DNA from: Rathayibacter sp. SD072
GTDB taxonomy: Bacteria; Actinomycetota; Actinomycetes; Actinomycetales; Microbacteriaceae
DNA length: 38,122 nt
Direction of reading: 5' to 3'
Assembly (NCBI RefSeq): GCF_017355185.1
Contig: NZ_JADILJ010000038.1
Coordinates: 1 to 38,122 of the forward strand
The notes under the pieces were generated by a model. The model did no database searches and was not told where the DNA came from. It was given only the letters and a program-made list of their open reading frames with translations. This document shows positions 6,177 through 16,582 of the stretch, in pieces (positions within the stretch are counted from its first letter, which is position 1; every line of letters begins with the position of its first letter). The translations under genes were made by a program, and so were the position numbers.

Positions 6177-7544
6177 ATGAGCACCGAGCCGCGTCCGCTG
6201 CGCTACTGCGCGTTCGTCATGAACACCGCCTCCCACATCCAGCACGGGCTCTGGCGCCACCCCGACGCCCGTCAGCACGAGTTCGACGACGTGCAGCTGT
6301 GGATCGACCTCGCCCGCACCCTCGAGCGCGGCCGCTTCGACGCGATGTTCTTCGCCGACGTCGCCGGCCTCTACGGACCGGCGGACGGCGACTGGGAGGT
6401 CAACGCGCGCGAGGGCCTGCAGCTGCCGAGCAACGATCCGGCCGTGCTGCTCTCGGCCCTCGCCGTGAGCACCGAGCACCTCGGCTTCGCGTTCACGAGC
6501 TCGGTGCTGCAGTCGCACCCGTTCGACTTCGCCCGCAAGGTCTCGACGCTCGACCACGTCTCGAACGGACGGATCGGCTGGAACATCGTCACGAGCGCCC
6601 TCGACGGCGCCGCGCGCAACTTCGGCTACGACCGGCTCGAGGAGCACGACGAGCGCTACGCATGGGCGCAGGAGTACCTCGACGTCGTCTACAAGCTGTG
6701 GGAGGGCTCGTGGGACGACGGCGCACTGCTGCGCGACAAGGCCGGCGCGTTCGCCGACGCGTCGCGCATCCACCGCATCGACCACGTCGGGAAGCGCTAC
6801 CGCGTGCAGGGGCCGCACCTGTCCGCCCCGTCGCCGCAGCGCACGCCCGTGCTGTTCCAGGCCGGCTCCTCCCCCGCCGGCCGGCGCTTCGCGGCGCGCA
6901 ACGCGGAGGCGCAGTTCGTCTTCTCGGGGTCGCCCGAGAAGACGCGCGAGCTGATCGCCGACACGCGCCGGCTCGCCGCGGAGGCCGGGCGCGGGGAGGG
7001 CGTGCCCGCCTTCTACCTCGGTCTCTCGTTCATCACGGGCGACACCGAGGAGGAGGCTCGCCGCGCCGAGGGCGAGATCGACGAGTACCTCTCCTCCGAC
7101 GCGTTCCTGCTGCACTCGAACCTCGGCTTCGATCCGAAGACGGGCGAGAAGCTCGATCCGGATCTTCCGCTCTCGGCGATCGAGACCTACGCCGGGCAGA
7201 GCCACCTGCAGTGGATCCGCGACGCCTCGCCCGACCGGGAGCCGACGGTGCGCGACCTCGCACGGCTGTCGGCGAAGCTCCGCGGGCGCGTGGTGGGCAC
7301 GCCCGAGCAGATCGCCGACCATCTCGCCGAGTGGCGCGACGCGTGCATCGACGGCATCAACGTCGTCAACTGGATCCTGCCCGGCAGCTACGAGGAGTTC
7401 GTCGACCGGGTGATGCCGGTGCTGCAGGAGCGCGGGCTCGCTCAGACGGAGTACGCGGAGGGCACGCTGCGGCGCAAGCTCTTCGGGACGGACGAGCTGC
7501 CGGAGTCGCACCCGGCCCGCGCGTACCGCGGCGCGTTCGCCTGA
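6177..7544 (+). CDS. NtaA/DmoA-type FMN-dependent monooxygenase (luciferase-like)
   Basis: A flavin monooxygenase of the luciferase-like superfamily, subgroup nitrilotriacetate monooxygenase component A / dimethylsulfide monooxygenase. It uses FMNH2 supplied by a separate reductase to oxidise small S- or N-containing substrates. At 455 residues it has the usual family length. The TIM-barrel is marked by FDAMFFADV near residue 48, VSNGRIGWNIVTS near 126-138 (flavin phosphate region), YAWAQEYLDVVYKLW (160-174) and FQAGSSPAGRRFAA near 227. No flavin reductase or sulfonate transporter lies beside it, so the substrate cannot be guessed. It is followed by a large hairpin that separates it from a convergent MFS gene. 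Confidence 0.88.
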   Translation: MSTEPRPLRYCAFVMNTASHIQHGLWRHPDARQHEFDDVQLWIDLARTLERGRFDAMFFADVAGLYGPADGDWEVNAREGLQLPSNDPAVLLSALAVSTEHLGFAFTSSVLQSHPFDFARKVSTLDHVSNGRIGWNIVTSALDGAARNFGYDRLEEHDERYAWAQEYLDVVYKLWEGSWDDGALLRDKAGAFADASRIHRIDHVGKRYRVQGPHLSAPSPQRTPVLFQAGSSPAGRRFAARNAEAQFVFSGSPEKTRELIADTRRLAAEAGRGEGVPAFYLGLSFITGDTEEEARRAEGEIDEYLSSDAFLLHSNLGFDPKTGEKLDPDLPLSAIETYAGQSHLQWIRDASPDREPTVRDLARLSAKLRGRVVGTPEQIADHLAEWRDACIDGINVVNWILPGSYEEFVDRVMPVLQERGLAQTEYAEGTLRRKLFGTDELPESHPARAYRGAFA

Positions 7545-7558
7545 GCCCGGCTTTCTCC

Positions 7559-7629
7559 GCAGAACCTCAGCTGAGAGGAGGGGGTATCGCCTGACAGGCG
7601 ACAGACCCCCTTCTCAGCAGAGGTTCTGC
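7559..7629. terminator. Long two-tier hairpin between convergent genes
   Basis: The outer arms (7559-7585 and 7605-7629) match over about 25 bp, from GCAGAACCTC through GCTGAGA to GGGGGT, with one mismatch and a 2-nt bulge. A second stem TCGCC/GGCGA caps the top. Lying between two convergent genes, it can act as a bidirectional terminator; its size also suggests a mobile palindromic repeat unit. Confidence 0.75.
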
Positions 7630-7641
7630 ACAGCACTCCGC

Positions 7642-7670
7642 CGGATCGGGCAGCGCGGATCAGGGCAGCG
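7642..7670 (-). repeat. Tandem duplication over the MFS stop codon
   Basis: CGGATCGGGCAGCG is followed directly by CGGATCAGGGCAGCG. The second unit contains the stop codon (TCA at 7660-7662 on the plus strand) of the MFS gene. The units differ by one inserted base. Confidence 0.7.
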
Positions 7671-9090
7671 CGGGGCGCGGGTCGGGCTTCGGCACCCGCG
7701 GGATGAGCAGGCCCAGCACCACCGCGACGACCGCGCCCACCGCGCCGATGACGAAGGTGAGCCGGAACCCCTCGGAGCTCGGCACCTCGACGGCGCCGAC
7801 CGAGACGGTCAGCTGCGCCAGCACGGCGGCGGTGACCGCCGAGGACAGGGTCGTGCCGAGGGTGCGCATCAGCGAGTTGAGCCCGTTGGCCGCAGCCGTC
7901 TCGGAGGCGGGCACGGCGTGCATGATGAGCGTCGGCATGGCGGCGTACGCGAGCCCGAGGCCCACCCCGATCAGGGCGTTGATCACGAGGATCTGCCACA
8001 CCTCGCTGCCGAAGGGCAGCACCAGGAGGTACGACACCGCGATCAGAGCGGCGCCCGAGATCAGGACCACCCGGGGTCCCGAGCGCGAGGAGAGACCGGC
8101 CGCGACGGGAGAGGTCGCCATCATCGCGAGGCCGGAGGGGGCCAGCACGAGGCTCGCCACGATCAGGCTGAGGCCGAAGCCGACCCCGGAGGCGGTCGGC
8201 AGCTCGAGCATCTGCGGCAGCGTGATCTGCGCGCCGAAGAACGCGAAGCCCACGGCCACGGAGGCGAGGTTCGTGAAGAGGACGGCGGGCCGCACGGCGA
8301 CGCGGAGATCGACGAGCGGGCTCGACTGCCGCAGCTCGAACCAGCCCCAGAGCACGAGCACGGCGACGCCGCCGAGCCCCGAGCCGAGGATCGCGGGGCT
8401 CGTCCAGCCCGCGTCGTTGCCGCGTGAGACGGCGATCAGCACGCCGCTGAGTCCGATCGCGAGCCCGATCGCGCCGACCACGTCGAAGCGGCCGGGCGAG
8501 CGCAGGGTCGACACCGGGACGACGAGCAGGATCAGCACGATGTCGAGGACGCCGAGCCCGGCGGACATCCAGAACAGGACGTGCCAGTCGGTGCTCTGGG
8601 CGATCAGGGCGCTCAGCGGCAGCCCGAGTGCACCACCGATGCCGAGCGTGGCGCTGACCAGGGCGATCGCGCCGGGCAGTCGATCGCGGTGCAGGGTGTC
8701 GCGGAGGATCGAGATGCCCAGCGGGATCACTCCCATGACCGCGCCCTGTAGCGCGCGCCCGACGACGAGGGTCCACACGTCGCCGGCGAACGCGCAGACG
8801 ATCGAGCCGAGCACCAGCACCACGAGCGCCGCGACCGCCATCCTCCGCTTCCCGTAGAGGTCGCCCAGGCGGCCCGAGACCGGAGTGAGGATGCAGGCGC
8901 TCAGGAGGGTCGCTGTGATCACCCACGCGGTCTCGCCGCGGTCGGCGTCGAGCAGTCGCGGCAGCTCGGACTGGATGGGCACCACCAGCGTCTGCATGAA
9001 CGACGCGCTCATCCCCGCGAAGGCGAGGACGGCGGTGATCAGACGCGGGTCGGGCGTGCGGGTGAGGGAGCGTCTGTCGGAGTCGGGCAC
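7660..9090 (-). CDS. MFS transporter, DHA2 (EmrB/QacA-like) family
   Basis: A predicted proton-driven drug exporter of 476 residues. It is highly hydrophobic, with roughly 14 membrane segments. Motif A appears in the loop after TM2 as GRLGDLYGKRRMA, and the early segment LVVPIQSELPRLL, ending in ADRGETAWVITATLL, is typical of DHA2 exporters. I chose the GTG at 9090, preceded by AGGAC at SD distance, over longer upstream frames that read into non-conserved low-complexity sequence. Divergent from it is the SnoaL-like gene. No adjacent TetR/MarR regulator is present, so control is not apparent; substrates cannot be predicted. Confidence 0.88.
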   Translation of the reverse strand: MPDSDRRSLTRTPDPRLITAVLAFAGMSASFMQTLVVPIQSELPRLLDADRGETAWVITATLLSACILTPVSGRLGDLYGKRRMAVAALVVLVLGSIVCAFAGDVWTLVVGRALQGAVMGVIPLGISILRDTLHRDRLPGAIALVSATLGIGGALGLPLSALIAQSTDWHVLFWMSAGLGVLDIVLILLVVPVSTLRSPGRFDVVGAIGLAIGLSGVLIAVSRGNDAGWTSPAILGSGLGGVAVLVLWGWFELRQSSPLVDLRVAVRPAVLFTNLASVAVGFAFFGAQITLPQMLELPTASGVGFGLSLIVASLVLAPSGLAMMATSPVAAGLSSRSGPRVVLISGAALIAVSYLLVLPFGSEVWQILVINALIGVGLGLAYAAMPTLIMHAVPASETAAANGLNSLMRTLGTTLSSAVTAAVLAQLTVSVGAVEVPSSEGFRLTFVIGAVGAVVAVVLGLLIPRVPKPDPRPALP

Positions 9091-9222
9091 GCGGGTCCTT
9101 CGAGTCGGGGATGTATTGCCCAGCTTTGCAGTCGCCGGCCGGGTACTCGAACCGTGGAGGGCTCCGGAACCTTCCCGCTCCGCGCCCTTCCGCAGTCGGT
9201 CGGGCGGGACGAGGATGTGCGG

Positions 9223-9582
9223 ATGATCGACATCGAGAACTGGATCGCCGGCTACGAGAGGGCGTGGGCGAGCGACGACCCCGCCGACATCGCCGCGCTC
9301 TTCACCGAGGACGCCGAGTACTTCACCGCCCCGCACCGCGACGCGATCACTCCGCGCGACGCGATCGTCGAGTGGTGGCGAGCGGAGTCGGAGCCCGCCG
9401 AGCCGACCTTCGCCTGGGGACTCGTGGCCCTGACGGACGCGACGGCGGTGGTGCAGGGGCGGACCGTCTACCCGGGGGCGGAGACGTATCTGAACCTGTG
9501 GATCATCCGCTTCGCTCCGGACGGGCGGGCGTGCTCGTTCACGGAGTGGTTCATGGAGGAGCCGGCCGACTCGGTGTCCTAG
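9223..9582 (+). CDS. SnoaL-like / NTF2-fold small protein
   Basis: A 119-residue protein of the nuclear transport factor 2-like (SnoaL) fold, which forms a cone-shaped barrel used as a ligand pocket or small enzyme. The pattern W-x-x-x-Y-x-x-A-W at the N-terminus, then DIAALFTEDAEYF and a buried WW pair near residue 48, is typical. The ATG at 9223 has GAGGAT 7 nt upstream; a GTG 6 nt earlier is possible. It is divergent from the MFS exporter with a 132-bp shared upstream region. The catalytic role is unknown. Confidence 0.8.
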   Translation: MIDIENWIAGYERAWASDDPADIAALFTEDAEYFTAPHRDAITPRDAIVEWWRAESEPAEPTFAWGLVALTDATAVVQGRTVYPGAETYLNLWIIRFAPDGRACSFTEWFMEEPADSVS

Positions 9583-9589
9583 AAGCGCG

Positions 9590-9625
9590 GGTCTCGATAC
9601 GCCGCTGCGCGGCTACTCGACCAGC
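9590..9625. repeat. REP-like palindromic element
   Basis: The unit begins GGTCTCGATAC, has a GCCGCTGCGCGGC core hairpin, and ends GGCTACTCGACCAGC. I recognise this pattern as a common extragenic palindrome in Microbacteriaceae; here it appears to be a shortened copy. It starts 8 nt after the SnoaL gene, ahead of a convergent gene, where it could also terminate transcription. Confidence 0.65.
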
Positions 9626-9636
9626 AGGGGCTCGAG

Positions 9637-10530
9637 TCAGAGCTGGGCGCCCGGCACCGCGAAGGTGTCGCAGTCGACCGCGTCGCCCTCGAAGCCGGCC
9701 TCGAACCAGCGCTGGCGCTGCTCGGCCGAGCCGTGGGTCCAGCCCTCGGGGTCGACCGTGCCGGTCGCCTGCTCCTGGATGCGGTCGTCGCCGACGGCCG
9801 CCGCCGCGCCGAGCGCGTCCTGGTACTCCTGCGCGGTGACGGGCTTGAGGTAGGGCGTTCCCGTCTCGTCGGGCACGGTCGAGGCGTCGCCGACCCACGC
9901 GCCGGCGAAGCAGTCGGCCTGCAGCTCGAGGCGCACCGAGTCGGAGTCGGGCCCGGTGCCGGAGCGGTCCGCGGACTCCATCGCACCGGTCAGGTTCTGG
10001 ATGTGGTGCCCCCACTCGTGGGCGAGGATGTACATCTGCGCGAGCGATCCGCCCGAGGTGTCGAACCGGGTCCGCAGCTCGTCGAAGAACTCCGTGTCGA
10101 GGTAGATGGTCTGATCCGGCGGGCAGTAGAACGGGCCGACCGCGGCCGTCGCGCCGCCGCATCCGGTGCTCGTCTCGGTGTCGAACACGATGACGCCACC
10201 CGGAGTCGCGTAGGTCGCGCCGATCGTGCCGGTCGCGGTGGCCCAGTAGCGGTCGAGCGACTCGGCGGCGCCCTCGAGGCGGCAGTCGACCTCGGTGTTC
10301 GCGTCGGCTCCGCTGTCGCAGGCGACTGCGGTGCTGGTGATCTGCTCGGGCGAGGTGCCGCCTCCGCCGCCGAGGACCTCGCCGAGACCCGTCAGGTTCA
10401 CGCCGAGCAGCTGCGACAGCAGCGCGAGCACGACGACGACGCCCGCGCCGCCGCCGACTGCGATGCCCGTGGTGCGTCCGCGCCGGCGGACCTTGCCGCC
10501 GCTGAGCTGGGAGTCGTCGTTGAAGGTCAT
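9637..10530 (-). CDS. Neutral zinc metallopeptidase, YpfJ family
   Basis: A 297-residue membrane-anchored protein of the putative neutral zinc metallopeptidase family (YpfJ/KPN_02809). A short basic N-terminus is followed by one transmembrane helix (about 22-44), a Gly-rich linker, and an extracytoplasmic domain. HEWGHH (171-176) provides two zinc ligands and the catalytic glutamate; ELQAD (202-206) provides the usual third ligand. Cysteines at 71, 83, 124 and 136 may form disulfides outside the cell. The substrate is not known for the family. The ATG at 10530 has TACCGT ending 6 nt upstream and no SD, so the mRNA is probably leaderless. It ends beside the REP-like element. Confidence 0.92.
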   Translation of the reverse strand: MTFNDDSQLSGGKVRRRGRTTGIAVGGGAGVVVVLALLSQLLGVNLTGLGEVLGGGGGTSPEQITSTAVACDSGADANTEVDCRLEGAAESLDRYWATATGTIGATYATPGGVIVFDTETSTGCGGATAAVGPFYCPPDQTIYLDTEFFDELRTRFDTSGGSLAQMYILAHEWGHHIQNLTGAMESADRSGTGPDSDSVRLELQADCFAGAWVGDASTVPDETGTPYLKPVTAQEYQDALGAAAAVGDDRIQEQATGTVDPEGWTHGSAEQRQRWFEAGFEGDAVDCDTFAVPGAQL

Positions 10531-10536
10531 GCGGTC

Positions 10537-10542
10537 ACGGTA
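10537..10542 (-). promoter_or_regulatory. -10 hexamer TACCGT of the YpfJ-type gene
   Basis: Minus-strand hexamer ending 6 nt before the ATG at 10530. The 55-bp gap to the MarR gene allows an independent promoter. Confidence 0.4.
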
Positions 10543-10585
10543 GTGGTCCGGCGCCGCTCCCCGCCGGGGCTTGCGGAGGCGCGGG

Positions 10586-11020
10586 TCAGCCCCAGCGCGA
10601 CTCGCTCGTCGAGCGGATGATCTCGAGCAGCGCGTCGCGGAGCGGACCGTGCTCGAGGCTGCCCGGGAACATGTCGACCTCGAGCCGGTGCGCACGCCGC
10701 CACGCCTCGGTGCCCTTGGCGGTCAGCGAGACGAGCTGGCGGCGGCGGTCGGCGGGGTCGCTCCTGCGCTCGACGTGGCCCTCGCGCTCGAGCCGCTCGA
10801 TGGTGCGCGACATGGTCTGCACCTCGACGTGCGCGGAGGCGGCGAGCTCCTTCTGCGCGACGGGCCCGGCCTGCAGCAGGTGCAGGACGATCAGTCCGGC
10901 GTGGGTGAGGCCGATCTCGGCGAGCGCCCCGTGCCAGGCGTGCTCGACCATGCGGGACGCGGTCGACAGCAGTCGGCCCGTGGGCCAGCTGTCCATCCCG
11001 GAGTCGTCGTCCGCGCGCAT
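10586..11020 (-). CDS. MarR family transcriptional regulator
   Basis: A 144-residue winged-helix regulator. The recognition region includes QKELAASAHVEVQTMSRTIE (about 59-78), and the wing carries the diagnostic DPADRRRQLVSLT (88-100). Such proteins act as dimers that repress efflux or stress genes and release DNA when they bind phenolic or oxidised ligands. No transporter is directly adjacent in the same orientation, so the target is unclear; the YpfJ-type gene lies downstream after 55 bp. The ATG at 11020 is preceded by TATCCT at 6 nt, a leaderless arrangement. Confidence 0.9.
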   Translation of the reverse strand: MRADDDSGMDSWPTGRLLSTASRMVEHAWHGALAEIGLTHAGLIVLHLLQAGPVAQKELAASAHVEVQTMSRTIERLEREGHVERRSDPADRRRQLVSLTAKGTEAWRRAHRLEVDMFPGSLEHGPLRDALLEIIRSTSESRWG

Positions 11021-11026
11021 CCGCTC

Positions 11027-11032
11027 AGGATA
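11027..11032 (-). promoter_or_regulatory. -10 hexamer TATCCT of the MarR gene
   Basis: One of the best matches to TATAAT among the start-proximal hexamers here, ending 6 nt before the ATG at 11020. Confidence 0.5.
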
Positions 11033-11054
11033 GCCCCGCGTGCCGGCCCCTCCC

Positions 11055-13016
<1,962 letters not shown>

Positions 13017-13022
13017 GGGGCT

Positions 13023-13028
13023 ACTGTC
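13023..13028 (-). promoter_or_regulatory. -10 hexamer GACAGT of the EamA gene
   Basis: It ends 6 nt before the GTG at 13016. A TTGTTC -35-like box (13047-13052, minus strand) lies 18 nt upstream. Confidence 0.45.
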
Positions 13029-13037
13029 GTCCCCACG

Positions 13038-13063
13038 GACGATGAAGAACAACGGGCATCGTC
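13038..13063. promoter_or_regulatory. Candidate LysR operator GACGATG-N12-CATCGTC
   Basis: Perfect 7-bp arms in the 66-bp region between EamA and the LysR gene. The left side overlaps the EamA -35 region and the right side lies just before the SD of the regulator, so binding could control both. Confidence 0.5.
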
Positions 13064-13082
13064 TTGATCGACGAGGAAGCAG

Positions 13083-13991
13083 ATGCTTATGGATCCCGCG
13101 CGACTCCGCCTGCTCCGCGAGCTCGGCGACCGCGGAAGCGTCGCGGCGGTCGCCGCCGCCCTGCACATCAGCGCCTCGGCGGTGTCGCAGCAGCTCGGCG
13201 CACTGCAGGCCGGGGTCGCCGTCCCTCTCACTGTGCGCAGCGGTCGCCGGCTCGTGCTCACGGAGGCGGGCGAGGCGCTCGCCGTCGCCGGGGCGCGCGT
13301 CGAAGAAGCGCTGGCCGAGGCGCGGGCGGCGGTCGACGCGCATCTGGAGCGCGACGACCGGGCCGTGCGGGTCTCGGCCTTCCACAGCGCGGGCCTCACC
13401 CTCTTCGGGCCGCTGCTGCGGGCGCTGGCCGACGGGCCCCGCGTCTCGCTCACCGACGCCGACGTCGCCCAGGACCGCTTCGCCGGGCTGACCGCCGACC
13501 ACGACCTCGTGATCGCGCACCGCCTCGCGCACGATCCGGAGTGGCCGACCGCCCGCCTCGTCGTCACCGGGCTGCTCGTCGAGCCGCTCGACATCGCCCT
13601 GCACGCCGCGCACCCGCTCGCCGCGCAGGCGAGCGTCCGGCCCGAGCAGCTCCGCGACGAGCGCTGGATCTCGACGCACGACGGCTTCCCGCTGGCGGGA
13701 GTGCTCGAGCACCTCGGCGCGCTCGGCGGCCGGGCCCCGCGCATCGAGCACCGGATCAACGAGTTCTTCGTGGCGGCCGAGGTGGTCCGCTCGGGAGCGG
13801 CGATCGCGGTCATGCCCCGGATCACCGCAGCGGCGCTCGCCGTCGACGGCATGGTGCTGCGGCCGGTCGAGGGAGTGGCGCTCGCGCGGCACGTGGACAT
13901 CCTCGCCCGTCCCGAGGCGCTCGCGCACGCGCCGGTGCGGCGGGTGCTCGCGGTGCTGCAGGAGGTGGCGGGGCGCGTGGCGAAAGGCTGA
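13083..13991 (+). CDS. LysR family transcriptional regulator
   Basis: A 302-residue regulator. The N-terminal winged helix-turn-helix is visible at about 14-42 (GSVAAVAAALHISASAVSQQ), and the remainder is a periplasmic-binding-like effector domain. A GAGGAA SD lies 5 nt before the ATG at 13083; a second ATG two codons later is possible. It is transcribed away from the EamA exporter and probably senses the exported metabolite, activating the exporter gene. The protein is somewhat atypical in that the linker helix is followed by a short effector domain. Transcription ends at a strong hairpin at 14012-14047. Confidence 0.9.
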   Translation: MLMDPARLRLLRELGDRGSVAAVAAALHISASAVSQQLGALQAGVAVPLTVRSGRRLVLTEAGEALAVAGARVEEALAEARAAVDAHLERDDRAVRVSAFHSAGLTLFGPLLRALADGPRVSLTDADVAQDRFAGLTADHDLVIAHRLAHDPEWPTARLVVTGLLVEPLDIALHAAHPLAAQASVRPEQLRDERWISTHDGFPLAGVLEHLGALGGRAPRIEHRINEFFVAAEVVRSGAAIAVMPRITAAALAVDGMVLRPVEGVALARHVDILARPEALAHAPVRRVLAVLQEVAGRVAKG

Positions 13992-14011
13992 CGGCGAGCG
14001 CCCACCACGCA

Positions 14012-14047
14012 GGAGCGCCCCCGGTCCCGCAGGACCGGAGGCGCTCC
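14012..14047. terminator. Bidirectional hairpin between LysR and GH43 genes
   Basis: Sixteen-base arms (14012-14027 and 14032-14047) pair at 15 positions around a CGCA loop. It sits between the ends of two convergent genes. There is no T-run, as is common for actinobacterial terminators. Confidence 0.75.
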
Positions 14048-14066
14048 CCGGTGGATCAGCCGCGCT

Positions 14067-16484
14067 CTACGAGCACGGGCGCGCCGCGTACGGTGCGCTC
14101 ACCTCCGTCTCGACGGGGGCGCCGTCGATCGTCGCCGTGGCCGAGACCGTCACCGCTCCCGCGGGAAGGACCGCCTGGCGGGTGGTGAAGGCGTGCGACA
14201 CGGTCGCGCCCGCCCCCACCGAGGCGAACGACTTCGAGCCGGACGTCGACTCGAACGTCAGCCCGACGGGGACGTCGGACCCGTTCGTCGCCTTGACCGT
14301 GAGGAACGCCTTGCCCGCGATGCAGCGGGTGGTGGCGCTCGCCGCGATGTCGAGCGCCGGAGCCGCCTCGCCCTCGGTGAAGGCGAAGGTGTCGAGCTCG
14401 AAGAGGTCGCCGGTCGGGCCGGAGTAGGAGAAGTACACGTCGTGCACTCCGGTCGCCCCGCTCAGCGCCGCGGTGGCCTCGGTCCAGTCGCCGATCGTCC
14501 CGTCGACCGGGACGGTTCCCGCGACGGGTCCGGTCTCGGAGTCGAGCCGCACGGTGATCGTGCCGCCGGCCTGGAGCGCCTTGGCCCGAGCCGTGACCGT
14601 CGCCGCTCCCGCGTCGCCGAAGTCGACCGACGACAGGGCGGTCCAGTCACCGGCGTCGAGGTCCTTCAGCACGAGGTTCTGCGCCGCGCCGGCCGTGGGG
14701 GTGCCCAGTGGCGCGGTGGCGATGCCCTTGCTCCAGCCGATGGTCTCGGCCGGGAAGGTGCGGAAGGGCTCGAAGTCCTTCACCTGGTCGACCCCGGCGT
14801 AGTCGCCGACGACCTGCTGCACCGTGCCGTCGGCGTTGAACTGCAGCTCCTGGATGTGCGGGCTGCGGTAGCCCTGGGTGGTGTCGCCGGTGATCCTCTT
14901 GTTGAGGGTCGGAGCGTGGTAGGTGAAGTAGTACTTGCCGCCCAGCTCGAAGACGGACTGGTGGTTGTTGCCGCCCGTGCCGGCTCCGAAGAAGCGGCTC
15001 TGGTTCGGGAACATCACGCCCGCGTACGCCTCCTTGGGCCACGCCATCGGGTCGTCGGAGATCATGTAGCCGATCTCGCCGCCGCCCGGATAGCCGGGCA
15101 CGCGGGTCTGGTTGCCGCCGAAGTCGGCGCCGCCGAAGTGCGACGAGTACGAGAGGTAGTACTTGCCCTCGCGCTCGAACACCTGCGCCGCCTCGAAGGC
15201 GACGGGAGCGTCGACGACCGCGGAGGTCCCCTCGGTCGAGATCATGTCGTCGCCGAGCTGGATGACGCGGATGTTCTTCGGGTTGTTGAACCGCTCGGCC
15301 GCGGGGAGCGCGGTCGAGGCGGGTCCGCCGCCGAAGAAGAGGTAGCCCTGACCGTCGTCGTCGATCAGCGGAGCCGGGTCGAACTTCCAGGCCACGTCCT
15401 CGGCCCCGGGGGTGGAGGCGTTGATGAGGGTGGAGGTGCGCTGGCTGGTCCACGGGCCCACCGGCGAATCACCCGTGATGACGTTGCTGGAACCGCCGCC
15501 GTTGGCGTAGTAGAGGAAGTACTTGTCGACGCCGTTCACGGTCTTCTTCGCCATGCCCGGGGCCCACGAGTTGCCCGTGAAGGGGGCGACTCCCGCGGAG
15601 CCCGCGACCTGGATCTCGCCGTGGTCGGTCCAGTTGACGAGGTCGTCCGAGGAGATCACGGTGATCTGGTTGATCTTGCCGTAGTCGATCGCGGGCGAGA
15701 CTCCCGTCGCCGGGTCTGGGGCGTACCCCTGCGTGTCGTTGGTCATGTACATGTAGGCGCGGCCGTTCTCGACGAAGCCGAAGCCGTCGGCACCGAACTT
15801 CCAGCCGATGAGCGGGTTGTGATCGCCCGGCTGCTTGCCGACGACCTCGATGGTCCTCGACGCGGGCGCGGGAGGCGCGGCTCCGATCAGCGAGACGTCG
15901 TCGAGCTTGTAGTCCATCAGGTGCGTCTCGGGAGCGGCCGACGGAGTCGCGGTCCACGGCGTCTCGAAGAAGAGGCGCGCGGTCGCGACGCTCTGCCCCG
16001 CGGGCACGGTGAACGATCCGCTGATCGTCGCCCACTGGCCCTTGGTGGCGGTGACGCTCGCGAGGTTCGTGTAGCTGCCTCCGCCGTAGTGCATCGTGGC
16101 GAAGAACTGCTTGGTCGCCGGGCTCGCGGCGTTCTCGTACTTGATCTGGGCCTTGACCTGGTAGGTCTGGCCCGCGACGACCTTGCCGCTGAGGTCCTGC
16201 ATCGCACCGGCGCCGGTGGTGGTGCGACCGCTGACCAGCGCGGACGCGGCACCCGTGCGCGCGTCGGCGGTGGTGGCGATCACTCCGGCGTCGGCGGCGT
16301 TGCCGTTGTTGACGAACCAGCCGCTGATGCCGTTCTCGAAGCCGCCGTTGACGACGAGCTCCTGCTCGGCGGCGGACGAGGTCTGGGCGGCGAACGGCGC
16401 CACGAGCAGCGCGGTCAGCGCCGCCGTGGCGAGCAGCCTGAGTCCGAACCGCCCCTTCCGGGCGGTCTCTCGATGTGTTCTCAC
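14067..16484 (-). CDS. Secreted multidomain GH43 glycosidase (CBM-GH43-CBM6-like)
   Basis: Predicted secreted arabinofuranosidase/xylosidase-type enzyme of 805 residues. The order is: signal peptide (1-39, ending SSAA), a CBM4/9-like beta-sandwich (42-202), a GH43 five-bladed propeller (about 220-555), a CBM6-like module (about 575-700), and a C-terminal beta domain (about 710-805). Likely catalytic residues are D233 (GADGFGF, base), D370 (FDPAPL, pKa helper) and E431 (AFEAAQ, acid). The C-terminal domain starts TTRCIAGK, ends in a cysteine pair partner near the last residue, and recurs in the neighbouring GH43 enzyme. The GTG start at 16484 has AAGGAGG upstream. It is the third gene of a minus-strand operon. 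The exact substrate cannot be read from sequence; plant hemicellulose or arabinan is likely. Confidence 0.88.
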   Translation of the reverse strand: MRTHRETARKGRFGLRLLATAALTALLVAPFAAQTSSAAEQELVVNGGFENGISGWFVNNGNAADAGVIATTADARTGAASALVSGRTTTGAGAMQDLSGKVVAGQTYQVKAQIKYENAASPATKQFFATMHYGGGSYTNLASVTATKGQWATISGSFTVPAGQSVATARLFFETPWTATPSAAPETHLMDYKLDDVSLIGAAPPAPASRTIEVVGKQPGDHNPLIGWKFGADGFGFVENGRAYMYMTNDTQGYAPDPATGVSPAIDYGKINQITVISSDDLVNWTDHGEIQVAGSAGVAPFTGNSWAPGMAKKTVNGVDKYFLYYANGGGSSNVITGDSPVGPWTSQRTSTLINASTPGAEDVAWKFDPAPLIDDDGQGYLFFGGGPASTALPAAERFNNPKNIRVIQLGDDMISTEGTSAVVDAPVAFEAAQVFEREGKYYLSYSSHFGGADFGGNQTRVPGYPGGGEIGYMISDDPMAWPKEAYAGVMFPNQSRFFGAGTGGNNHQSVFELGGKYYFTYHAPTLNKRITGDTTQGYRSPHIQELQFNADGTVQQVVGDYAGVDQVKDFEPFRTFPAETIGWSKGIATAPLGTPTAGAAQNLVLKDLDAGDWTALSSVDFGDAGAATVTARAKALQAGGTITVRLDSETGPVAGTVPVDGTIGDWTEATAALSGATGVHDVYFSYSGPTGDLFELDTFAFTEGEAAPALDIAASATTRCIAGKAFLTVKATNGSDVPVGLTFESTSGSKSFASVGAGATVSHAFTTRQAVLPAGAVTVSATATIDGAPVETEVSAPYAARPCS

Positions 16485-16550
16485 GGATCCTCCTTGATCG
16501 TGTCGTGCGGGAGATCGCCGGCGACGGGTGCCGCCGGCGGGTTCGGGGTC

Positions 16551-16575
16551 GGGGGCGGCCGGGAGGGCCGCCCCC
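16551..16575 (-). terminator. Intercistronic GC hairpin between the two GH43 genes
   Basis: A perfect 10-bp stem GGGGGCGGCC/GGCCGCCCCC with a 5-nt loop begins 8 nt after the stop of the upstream GH43 gene. No U-tract follows. It may reduce, rather than stop, transcription into the downstream gene, or stabilise the upstream mRNA. Confidence 0.55.
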
Positions 16576-16582
16576 GTGGTGC

